DNA of 32,477 nucleotides from a virus, in the IMG/VR virus record IMGVR_UViG_3300047326_000043, positions 1 through 32,477 of that record. One strand, written 5' to 3'. Below the pieces are notes generated by a model, which did not search any database, had not been told where the DNA came from, and saw only the letters and a program-made list of their open reading frames with translations. Made by a program: the position numbers and the translations under genes. Shown here piece by piece: positions 25,649 to 32,477 of this stretch (position 1 is its first letter; each line of letters opens with the position of its first letter).

Positions 25649-27259
25649 ATGAACCTGGAAGTCCACGTTCCCACACGCACGCTGCTGCTCCAGCATCCCG
25701 ACCCCTTCGCGATCCGCGAGGTGGTCCAGCGGAGCCGTACCCTGGACCACGGCGAGCACAACCTCGCTGTGCGCCATGATGTCGAAGAGACCCGCATCCT
25801 GCGCAACATGGGGATCGAAGCGCCGAGCCCGATCTGCACATACTATAAATGGTCGGGCCGGCAGCCACCGTGGGATCACCAGCGTCTGATCTCCGAGTTC
25901 ATGACGATGCACTTCCGTTGCTTCAATCTCAGCGAGATGGGCACCGGCAAGACGCGCTCGGCGCTATGGGCGGCCGACTGGCTCATGCTCGAGGGTAAGG
26001 TCCGCAAGGCGCTGATCATCTGTCCGTTGTCGCTGACCGGCATGTGGCGCGAAGAAGTCTTCAAGACAGTGATGCACCGCACCGCGGCGGTCGTGCATGG
26101 TACGCGACAACACCGCATCGACATGCTGAAGTCTGACGTGGATTTCTACATCTTGAACAAAGACGGCTGCGCGATCGAGGAGGTGCATCGGAACATCCAC
26201 AACAACCCAGAGATCGACTTGGTCATCGTCGACGAAGGGTCCAACTTCTCGAACCACCTGACGGATATGTATCGCGGGCTCCAGGCGCTGTTGCGTCCCG
26301 ACATGCGCGTGTGGTGGATGACCGGAACGCCGTGTGCGAACAGCCCGGCGCAGGTTTGGGCGCAGGCCAAGATCATATCCCCTGAGCGGGTGCCGAAGCA
26401 TTTCGGCGGGTTCCGTCGCGCGGTGATGACCGAGATCGAGCTGCCCAAGCCGCTACCGGGTGGCCGGACCCTCAAGAAGTACGTGCCGAGGGCTGAGGGC
26501 TACGAGCTTGCCTACAGTGTGATGCAGCCGGCGATCCGGCTCCAGAAGAAAGACTGCCTGACTTTGCCGCCGTTGCTGCCACCTGTTTCGTGGGTCGCGC
26601 CGCTGACGCCGGAGCAGAAGCGGGCGTTCAAGGCTATGCAGGACGAGATGCTGGTCGAGCTGAAGAGTGGCGTGGAGATCAGCGCCGTCAACGCGGCCGA
26701 CCAGCTCAGCAAGCTGCGCCAGATCCTCTGCGGTGGTGTCCGCTTGGGAGACGAGAGCTACACGGTGCTGCCACACCAGCCGCGGACCAAGCTGGTGCTG
26801 GATGCGATCGAGCAAGCGCAAGCGAAGACTTTGGTGATCGTGCCGTTCAAGGGCATCATCCGGTCGTTAGCGACGGAGATCGGCAATACCCACAGTGTGG
26901 GCGTCCTGAATGGCGACGTTTCTTTGAAGGAGAGAGAGTCTATTATCCATAACTTCAAACATACTAGTGACCCCCAGGTACTTTTGTGTCATCCTAAGGT
27001 TATGGCACATGGGCTCAACTTAGTTGAGGCCGATATGCTTGTGTTCTACGCACCCATCTTCTCGAATGACGAGTATCAGCAAGTGGTGGAACGCTTCAAC
27101 CGGGCCGGGCAGGTCAACGTAATGAACGTCGTCCACATTGGGGCGCACCCTGTCGAGTGGGAGATCTATAAGACTCTTGACTCGCGCGCAGAGATGCAAT
27201 CTAACGTGCTCCGCCTTTATAAGATCGCAGTTACGCAAGGAGGCACCGATGGCACTTGA
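25649..27259 (+). CDS. SNF2-type superfamily 2 helicase
   Basis: A 536-aa protein. Motif I EMGTGKT is at residues 96-102 (K101), motif II VDEGSN near 194-199 (DEGS rather than DEAH), motif III MTGTP at 224-228, and motif VI VERFNRAGQ at 480-488. The RecA-like C-terminal half includes VIVPFKGII and HGLNLVEAD. No strong ribosome site precedes the ATG; coupling through the upstream mini-ORF, with which it shares ATGA, is likely. Phage SNF2-type proteins are thought to remodel DNA-protein complexes or work in recombination and replication. The final codons overlap the next gene's start and ribosome site. Confidence 0.9.
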   Translation: MNLEVHVPTRTLLLQHPDPFAIREVVQRSRTLDHGEHNLAVRHDVEETRILRNMGIEAPSPICTYYKWSGRQPPWDHQRLISEFMTMHFRCFNLSEMGTGKTRSALWAADWLMLEGKVRKALIICPLSLTGMWREEVFKTVMHRTAAVVHGTRQHRIDMLKSDVDFYILNKDGCAIEEVHRNIHNNPEIDLVIVDEGSNFSNHLTDMYRGLQALLRPDMRVWWMTGTPCANSPAQVWAQAKIISPERVPKHFGGFRRAVMTEIELPKPLPGGRTLKKYVPRAEGYELAYSVMQPAIRLQKKDCLTLPPLLPPVSWVAPLTPEQKRAFKAMQDEMLVELKSGVEISAVNAADQLSKLRQILCGGVRLGDESYTVLPHQPRTKLVLDAIEQAQAKTLVIVPFKGIIRSLATEIGNTHSVGVLNGDVSLKERESIIHNFKHTSDPQVLLCHPKVMAHGLNLVEADMLVFYAPIFSNDEYQQVVERFNRAGQVNVMNVVHIGAHPVEWEIYKTLDSRAEMQSNVLRLYKIAVTQGGTDGT

Positions 27260-27635
27260 CATGGAGAAAGCCGCGGCAGATTATCTGTCGCTCCGGGATG
27301 CAGCCCAGGCCATCATGCGCGAGGCGGAGACGAAGGCCGCCCATATCGAGCGGGTGATGGAGAAGATCGCAAACCAGATGCTGGCGGAGATGAACGAGAA
27401 CAACGCCAGTAGCATCCGCACGAGTGCGGGGACAATCATCCGACAAGAGGACATGAAACCGCGTGCGACGGACTGGGACGCATTCTACACATGGATCGGG
27501 GAGAACGACGCCTTCGAGTTTCTCGAGCGTCGCGTCACGAAGACTGCGGTCGCTGCCTACTTCAAGGAGCACGGCGAGCCGCCGCCCGGTGTGTCTGTCA
27601 TTCGCGAGCTGAAAGTTACGGTACGGAGGAAGTGA
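27249..27635 (+). CDS. Conserved phage protein downstream of the SNF2-type helicase
   Basis: A 128-aa protein with AAGGAGG before the ATG. It begins MALDMEKAAADYLSLRDAAQ; the first half is a long helix pair (AAHIERVMEKIANQMLAEMN) and the second half is alpha/beta, ending GEPPPGVSVIRELKVTVRRK. This C-terminal pattern (TK-AV--Y---HGE-PPGV, then basic end) is one I associate with phage proteins encoded beside SNF2-like helicases, all unannotated. It overlaps the next gene by TGATG. Confidence 0.65.
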   Translation: MALDMEKAAADYLSLRDAAQAIMREAETKAAHIERVMEKIANQMLAEMNENNASSIRTSAGTIIRQEDMKPRATDWDAFYTWIGENDAFEFLERRVTKTAVAAYFKEHGEPPPGVSVIRELKVTVRRK

Positions 27636-28204
27636 TGTTCGACCTGCTTGTCCACCTACGGCGCCAGCGTCTCTGGAGCCGGCAAACCTTCGGTCCCGGT
27701 AAACGTACCGGTGGCGTAATTGCGCATATCCGCAAGGAACTCGCCGAGATCGAGAAGGCGCCCTGCGACCTCACCGAGTGGATCGACGTGCTGCTCCTGG
27801 CGTTCGACGGTGCCATGCGTGCGGGCTATACGCCCGAGATGGTCTGCGCCGCCTTGGATGCGAAGCTCATGGTGAACGAAGCTAGGCAGTGGCCGGACTG
27901 GCGGAAGTTCGATGAGAACGCGCCAATCGAGCACGTCCACAAGCCCCACGAGAAGCGCATCCCGGTTGTGACTAAGCGCGCCTGCGACCATGGCTGTCGC
28001 CATTACAAGTCGCTTGCCGGGAAGCACCTCAAGCAACTTCACCCTGAGGGGATCTGCACCCACCCAGTCACCAGCAAGGACGATGGTGGGTGGCTCCCTC
28101 TGATCAGTATGCACCAGCGCGGCTGGTGCGCACCACCCGACCTGACGCTCTGGGAGATGCGGGTCAATGCGAAAACAGAAGAAGGAGAGTTGATAAATGG
28201 CTAA
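27635..28204 (+). CDS. dATP/dGTP pyrophosphohydrolase-like (DUF550) protein
   Basis: A 189-aa protein. The N-terminal domain (residues 8-90) carries WSRQTFGPGKRTGGVIAHIR, then KELAEIE with ExxE at 35-38, and EWID at 48-51 giving the ExxD half, the all-alpha NTP pyrophosphatase (MazG-like) signature. QWPDWR closes the DUF550 domain. It should hydrolyse purine dNTPs to dNMPs. Related MazZ enzymes serve 2-aminoadenine genomes, but no purZ is visible here. The C-terminal 95 residues (CDHGCRHYKSLAGKH, then GWCAPPDL) have four cysteines and may form a zinc site or a separate domain. Confidence 0.8.
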   Translation: MFDLLVHLRRQRLWSRQTFGPGKRTGGVIAHIRKELAEIEKAPCDLTEWIDVLLLAFDGAMRAGYTPEMVCAALDAKLMVNEARQWPDWRKFDENAPIEHVHKPHEKRIPVVTKRACDHGCRHYKSLAGKHLKQLHPEGICTHPVTSKDDGGWLPLISMHQRGWCAPPDLTLWEMRVNAKTEEGELING

Positions 28205-29207
28205 CGATATGACTGTCACTAAAGTCGGCGGGCGCAATCTGGCGGAGCTTTCTCCGATCCAGCGCAAGCTGCTCGAGCGCCTCGGCAATAACATCGCCGG
28301 GAACACCTCGGTCCCGTCCCTCACCTTCGCCGGCAAGGTGTGGACGATCAACGCCAACGGCGAGAAGAAGCAGGTGATGCGCGTCGTCGACGGCGAAGAG
28401 ATCCCCACCCCGATGGTGCGTGTCATCATCCTGGCGGCCGGTCAGAAGCGCGGTCGTGCGTATTACGAGGGTGAGTACGATCCGGCGAATATCTCCAAGC
28501 CGTTGTGCTGGAGCGTCGACGGCGAGAAGCCGGACACCGCGGTCCCGGAGCCGCAGCATACCAAGTGCGCGTCCTGCCCCAAGTCGGTCAAGGGCTCCAA
28601 GATCACGCCGCAGGGCAAGCCCAGCACGGCCTGCGCTCCGCATCGTATGTTGGTCGTCGTGCCGGCAAACAACTTGGACCACGAGCCGCTGCGCCTGAAG
28701 ATCGCTATCACGTCAGACTGGGACGCGAACAGCAAGGACCAGCAGCTCCAGGGCTGGTACGCGTTCTCGCAGTACAAGGACAACCTCCGGGCGAACGGTA
28801 TCTTCAACCTGCCGGGCGTCGTCACGCGGATCAAGTTCGACAACAACGAGAGCTATCCGAAGCTGCTCTTCAACTCGGAGTGTGAGATCGACGAAGCCGA
28901 GCTGGACAAAGTGTGCGATCTGGCGGAGAGCGAGAAGGTTCAGGAGCTTCTCAATGGGACCTACACGCCAGATGGTGCAGAAGGCACTCGAGTTGAATCT
29001 CCGGCTCGAGTCGATCAAAAGCCTCTCCCTGCGGCTGTTGCTGCTGTGCAGAAGGCTGCTGGGGCCGTGACTATGGACGAAGAGCCCGTGCAGCAGACCC
29101 CGGTCAAGGCCGCCCCCAAAGCGACCCCGAAGCCGGTTGGCGACGCCACCCCGAAGACCAAGGTGGATGATCCCGCGATCCAAGCTCTTCTGTCCGAGTG
29201 GGAGTAA
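28197..29207 (+). CDS. Putative single-stranded DNA-binding protein
   Basis: A 336-aa protein with AAGGAG before the ATG. Its central part (residues 40-240) is beta-rich and has CASCPKS at 124-130 together with C104 and C146, which could bind zinc as in T4 gp32. A flexible Ala/Pro/Lys-rich linker (APKATPKPVGDATPKTKV) leads to the acidic end DDPAIQALLSEWE, the typical shape of SSB tails that recruit partners. The position between the SNF2-type helicase and the primase-helicase, and the absence of another SSB in the module, support the call. No direct OB-fold motif can be shown by eye. Confidence 0.55.
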   Translation: MANDMTVTKVGGRNLAELSPIQRKLLERLGNNIAGNTSVPSLTFAGKVWTINANGEKKQVMRVVDGEEIPTPMVRVIILAAGQKRGRAYYEGEYDPANISKPLCWSVDGEKPDTAVPEPQHTKCASCPKSVKGSKITPQGKPSTACAPHRMLVVVPANNLDHEPLRLKIAITSDWDANSKDQQLQGWYAFSQYKDNLRANGIFNLPGVVTRIKFDNNESYPKLLFNSECEIDEAELDKVCDLAESEKVQELLNGTYTPDGAEGTRVESPARVDQKPLPAAVAAVQKAAGAVTMDEEPVQQTPVKAAPKATPKPVGDATPKTKVDDPAIQALLSEWE

Positions 29208-29210
29208 GCT

Positions 29211-29711
29211 ATGCCGTGTGCAAATTGTGATGGGTCCTGCAACAAAACGCAGAATGCCGCAGCCGAGTATGCGGCGCCGATGCTCAATCCAGTCCATGAT
29301 TATGGGCTGGAGGCGGCGATGGCCGGGGCCGGGCTGAACACTTATATGTTCGATGGTCCCTTTCAGGCGCCCACATACGAGATGAAGTTAGATCCGATGG
29401 TGCTCACGGCCCCCGTGTGCTCCACGGACCCGGTGACGCGCAAACAGACCCCTATGGCACGCGGCCTGCTAGACTACTTCCCTGACGCATTAGCCGCGGT
29501 GGCGCATGTGTCCTACGTGGGGAACGAACAGCACAACCCAGGGGAGCCCATGCACTGGGCCAAGGAGAAGAGCACCGACCACGCCGACTGCATCATCCGC
29601 CACCTCATCGATCGGGGTAAGGATGACGTGGACGGGCTCTCCCATACCGCGAAGGCCGCATGGCGCGCGTTGGCCCTACTCCAGACGGAGTTGGAGGGGT
29701 ATCGTCGTTGA
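29211..29711 (+). CDS. DUF5664-like dATP/dGTP diphosphohydrolase-type protein
   Basis: A 166-aa protein. Residues 83-160 carry ARGLLDYFPDALAAVAHVSY, then GNEQHNPGEPMHWAKE, HADCIIRHLIDRGK and DGLSHTAKAAWRALALL. This matches the pattern of phage proteins annotated as dATP/dGTP diphosphohydrolase N-terminal domains (K-R-DL-P--AL--VA-V---GA-KY, then RHL, then D---GL-H-AHAA). The N-terminus has CANCDGSC, a possible metal site. It would be the second purine dNTP hydrolase of the module. Its stop shares TTGA with the primase-helicase start. Confidence 0.7.
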   Translation: MPCANCDGSCNKTQNAAAEYAAPMLNPVHDYGLEAAMAGAGLNTYMFDGPFQAPTYEMKLDPMVLTAPVCSTDPVTRKQTPMARGLLDYFPDALAAVAHVSYVGNEQHNPGEPMHWAKEKSTDHADCIIRHLIDRGKDDVDGLSHTAKAAWRALALLQTELEGYRR

Positions 29712-32477
29712 TCGATGACGATGGGGTCCTAGACCCCGCGGCTGTCGCCGCGGCGGAAGCGTTCCTGCGCCGGGTCCATCCGGCGCAGGGCTTCCATTGT
29801 CTGGCTATGCGCCCGGTCGCATGGCCGAAGGATCGCCCTGGGTTTCTCCACACCAGCGTCGGCTCGCCTCTGGCTGCCGCGACGGTGGCGGTCGAGCATG
29901 CGTCATCCGATAACGTCTATTTCGCCGTCTGCACGATGCGCGAGAAGGAGTATGTCGGCGCCGACGGCAAGAAGCACTGGCGCGAGAAGTCCAACGCCTT
30001 CAAAGCGAAGGCGTTTGCGATCGACATCGATGTGGGTGCCACCGACGAGCAGATGGTCCGTGCGGCGACCCAGCGCGACGGCGTTGCTGCCATACTGGAC
30101 TTTGTCACCACTGCGCAAATCCCGCCGCCGAACATCCTCAACAACTCGGGCAACGGAGTCCATGTCTACTGGGTGATGCAGGACGACATGGAGGTCTCCG
30201 AGTGGCAGGCGACCGCCGAGAAGCTGGGCGAGCTGCTGCGCCATTACCAAGTCCCGCACGATCCCTCGAAGGTGTCTGACGCCTCGATGGTGCTGCGCGT
30301 GCCGGGCACCCTCAACAACAAGGCCGGACGGCCACCCAAGCCCGTCCTCACCCACACCGACGACGGCCAAGAGATCCCCAACGCCGAGTTCTATCGGGCG
30401 GTCTCCGATGCGCATATCCGCGCCGGGATCGTCACGGTCGCCAAGTCCACACGCAGCCCCTCCCCGACGAACCTGAATCCGATCCAGAGCCGTTTGCTCG
30501 CGACGTTAGGCGACAATACCAAGCGCGAGTATGATGGTCCCAAGGCGGACATCGAAGCACTGTGCCGGGCGTGCCCGTTTATTTATGACATGATGATGGA
30601 TCAAGCGAAACAGTCGCAGTCCGGCTGGTACTTCGCACTGTCCACCATCCGGTGCCTGGAGGACGGCGAGAACCTGATCCATGAGTTCTCGAAGGAGCAC
30701 CCCGACTACGACTATGACCATACGGAGCAGAAAGTCGCGCAGGCCATGCAGTATGGGCCGACCTCCTGCCTCAAGATGCACGAAGTTGGCGGCGGGAAGA
30801 CCTGCGAGGCGTGCCCGCACTGGGACCCCCAAGGCAGTGGCTTCCCGATCAACTTCGCCAAGCGCTATGTCGAGGTGGAGGCGCCGAAGTTAATTGTCGG
30901 CCTGACAGAGGGCGAAGAGGAAGAGATCGAGCTGGTCAACCCGCCGGATAATTACCGCCGGCAGTTGGGCCACGCTGGGATCGTGAAGATCGGCGTCGGC
31001 GCTGACGGCAAGAGCCGCGACGAGATGATCTATGACGGCGATCTGTACCCGATACGGCTGGTCCGTAACACGAGGACCCATGAGTATAGTGCGGACTTTG
31101 TGGCGTACCCGCCAAAGCGCGAGCCGGTGCAGTTCTCTGTGCCTATGAGCACGCTCTATCGGACGGACCTTCTCACTGAGCTACTTGCCAACCAGACCGT
31201 TTTGCCTGACCCTATGAAAGTGCAGGAGCTTAAACAGTACATGGTCGTCTATATCAAGAAGTTGCAGGCGTATGTCGAGGACCAGATGCAGCATACGCAT
31301 CTTGGGTGGACCGACACCTATGACGCTTTCGTGCTTCCGAAGCAGCTCATCCTGGCGGACCGCGTCAAGCGGGACCCGAACCTGACGAAGACCTGCCGCG
31401 AGGCCACCATGCACGTAGGTACTGACGACTGCGGCGGCACGCTGGAGCAGCAGTATGAGCTGCTGAAGTTTTACGCCAAGAAAAAGTACCTCAAGAACCA
31501 GTTCGTCATCGCCGCGAGCTTAGCCGCCTCCGTCTTCCACATGACCGACCACCATGGCGTGATCCTCAACCTCTACGGCCCGACCGGCGCGTCCAAGAGC
31601 ACAACCATGTTCGCCGCGGCCAGCTTGTGGGGGCACCCGGATAAGATGCCTTTGAACGGCCTCCAGTCAGGCATGACCGAGAACGGCCGCAACAGCCACA
31701 TGAAGACGTACTCGAACATGCCGCTCCTAGTGGACGAAGTCACGTTCATGGACCCGAAGCCGCTGCGCGAGATGTGCCTGAGCGTCAGCCAGACGCGGCC
31801 GGACAAAATCATGTCGTTGCGCAACGGCGACCTCAAGCCGGCGGTCAGCGACAGCAAGTCCGTCGTGATGATCACCACGTCCAACAGCGCTATCCACGCC
31901 AAGTTGGCGTTGGGCAACCAGTCTGGCACGGCCAGCTCTATGCGCGTCTTCGAGATCCACTTCCCTGAGCTGGTCTATGACAGCCTGGAGGCGCGGTCCG
32001 AAGCGGTGCTCGAGAGCAACGTGTTTCTCAGCAAGCTGCGCAAGTGCTACGGGCATATCGCCCCGCCGTTCATCCAGTTCGTCCGTAAGCACATGCCCGA
32101 GATCCAGCGACGCGTCAGTGAGAAACACGCAGCGTTAGTTCGCTTGGTCGGGTCGTCCGCGGCGGAGCGGTTCTGGGACGGGCTGGCAGCCGCCACCCTG
32201 GTCACTCTCGAGATCGCCGAGGCAGAGGGCTGGCTCCCGTTCAGCGCGGCCGAGGTCGAGGCTTGGTTCGTCAACGAGCAGCTTCCGATGATGCGCGACG
32301 ACATCGATGCACATTACGATTTGGCGACGGACACACTCTCCAACTTCCTGGCGCAGAACGTCGAGAACATTCTCTTGGTGCGCACGCAGGACAAGAGCGA
32401 GATGATCGTCGAGAACGCGAAGCGCAGCATCTATATGCGCTACAACGTGACCAATGGTGAGCTGCTGATCTCGCGTG
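29708..32477 (+). CDS. AEP-like primase fused to DUF927-type helicase (3' end beyond window)
   Basis: The frame is open from a TTG at 29708 to the right edge (923 codons). GGAGGGG lies about eight bases upstream and TTGA overlaps the previous stop; the first in-frame ATG is about 33 codons later. The N-terminal part has AFAIDIDVG (D106, D108), NNSGNGVHVYW (H152) and LRVPGTLNNKAGRP, the motifs of archaeo-eukaryotic-type primases. CRACPF and CEACPH pairs in the linker suggest a zinc site. The C-terminal part has Walker A LYGPTGASKST (K630) and Walker B LLVDE (D676, E677), as in DUF927 helicase-like proteins. It would prime and unwind DNA for the PolA-type polymerase. Confidence 0.85.
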   Translation, partial: MIDDDGVLDPAAVAAAEAFLRRVHPAQGFHCLAMRPVAWPKDRPGFLHTSVGSPLAAATVAVEHASSDNVYFAVCTMREKEYVGADGKKHWREKSNAFKAKAFAIDIDVGATDEQMVRAATQRDGVAAILDFVTTAQIPPPNILNNSGNGVHVYWVMQDDMEVSEWQATAEKLGELLRHYQVPHDPSKVSDASMVLRVPGTLNNKAGRPPKPVLTHTDDGQEIPNAEFYRAVSDAHIRAGIVTVAKSTRSPSPTNLNPIQSRLLATLGDNTKREYDGPKADIEALCRACPFIYDMMMDQAKQSQSGWYFALSTIRCLEDGENLIHEFSKEHPDYDYDHTEQKVAQAMQYGPTSCLKMHEVGGGKTCEACPHWDPQGSGFPINFAKRYVEVEAPKLIVGLTEGEEEEIELVNPPDNYRRQLGHAGIVKIGVGADGKSRDEMIYDGDLYPIRLVRNTRTHEYSADFVAYPPKREPVQFSVPMSTLYRTDLLTELLANQTVLPDPMKVQELKQYMVVYIKKLQAYVEDQMQHTHLGWTDTYDAFVLPKQLILADRVKRDPNLTKTCREATMHVGTDDCGGTLEQQYELLKFYAKKKYLKNQFVIAASLAASVFHMTDHHGVILNLYGPTGASKSTTMFAAASLWGHPDKMPLNGLQSGMTENGRNSHMKTYSNMPLLVDEVTFMDPKPLREMCLSVSQTRPDKIMSLRNGDLKPAVSDSKSVVMITTSNSAIHAKLALGNQSGTASSMRVFEIHFPELVYDSLEARSEAVLESNVFLSKLRKCYGHIAPPFIQFVRKHMPEIQRRVSEKHAALVRLVGSSAAERFWDGLAAATLVTLEIAEAEGWLPFSAAEVEAWFVNEQLPMMRDDIDAHYDLATDTLSNFLAQNVENILLVRTQDKSEMIVENAKRSIYMRYNVTNGELLISR

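Noticed and set aside
27635-28204. Evidence for a 2-aminoadenine (Z) genome
   Set aside because: DUF550 enzymes are also found in phages with normal DNA; without purZ or the rest of the genome this stays a question, not a feature.
1-32477. tRNA genes, integrase, attachment sites, insertion sequences
   Set aside because: I looked for clover-leaf patterns, recombinase motifs and transposase motifs on both strands and saw none that I could support.

Overview
This window is a piece of a double-stranded DNA bacteriophage genome (or a prophage cut out of its host). It has a packaging module on the minus strand, a replication module on the plus strand, almost no intergenic space, many start/stop overlaps (ATGA, GTGA, TGATG, TTGA) and dozens of very small genes. 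High GC in the coding regions and two promoter-like blocks carrying a TTAA-N7-TTAA motif (the CtrA half-site arrangement) suggest an alphaproteobacterial host; this is inference. The portal sequence looks most like podovirus (P22-type) portals, but tail genes lie outside the window. I see no tRNA, rRNA, CRISPR array, insertion sequence, integrase or recognisable repressor.

Layout. (1) 1-3729, minus strand: small terminase, a 72-aa protein, large terminase, and the portal gene running off the left edge. (2) 3883-4667, plus strand: two membrane-associated proteins ending at a pair of identical intrinsic terminators. (3) 4926-6381: a regulatory and possible origin region holding a 51-aa helix-turn-helix gene (minus), five copies of TTAACCCTAA, an RMF/CrpP-like gene, a (TA)9 tract, a palindrome, and an array of 17 TACCA/TGGTA boxes. 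Twelve of these boxes form four triplets phased at 8-10 bp, one of them just downstream of a near-consensus TTGACA-N17-TATAAA promoter. (4) 6382-9832: an early region of tiny proteins, an SprT-like metalloprotease, and two related 36-aa membrane peptides. (5) 9866-18777: an unusual accessory island with a Cys-rich 452-aa protein, an M20/M28-like zinc peptidase, three tandem paralogues with a CCLGV motif, a MoxR-type AAA+ ATPase, a seven-gene array of microproteins sharing a DETEARIA-RYGG core, a metallopeptidase/VWA protein and a DUF3150-like protein. (6) 18875-32477: replication, repair and nucleotide metabolism, with PolA-type DNA polymerase, a Dam methyltransferase bounded by a 71-bp duplication, a DnaQ-like exonuclease, a RecB/Cas4-like nuclease, a VRR-NUC nuclease, dCTP deaminase, an SNF2-type helicase, a putative ssDNA-binding protein, two dATP/dGTP pyrophosphohydrolase-like proteins, and a primase-DUF927 helicase fusion running off the right edge.

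How it works together. The right half can supply most of a replisome plus nucleotide-pool control. The left part packages DNA. The centre joins a MoxR ATPase to a VWA/metallopeptidase partner, as in MoxR-VWA chaperone pairs, with an expanding family of microproteins coded between them. That island, and the operator/iteron region at 5.1-6.4 kb, are the best candidates for undescribed biology. All function calls rest on reading motifs by eye; no database search was possible.
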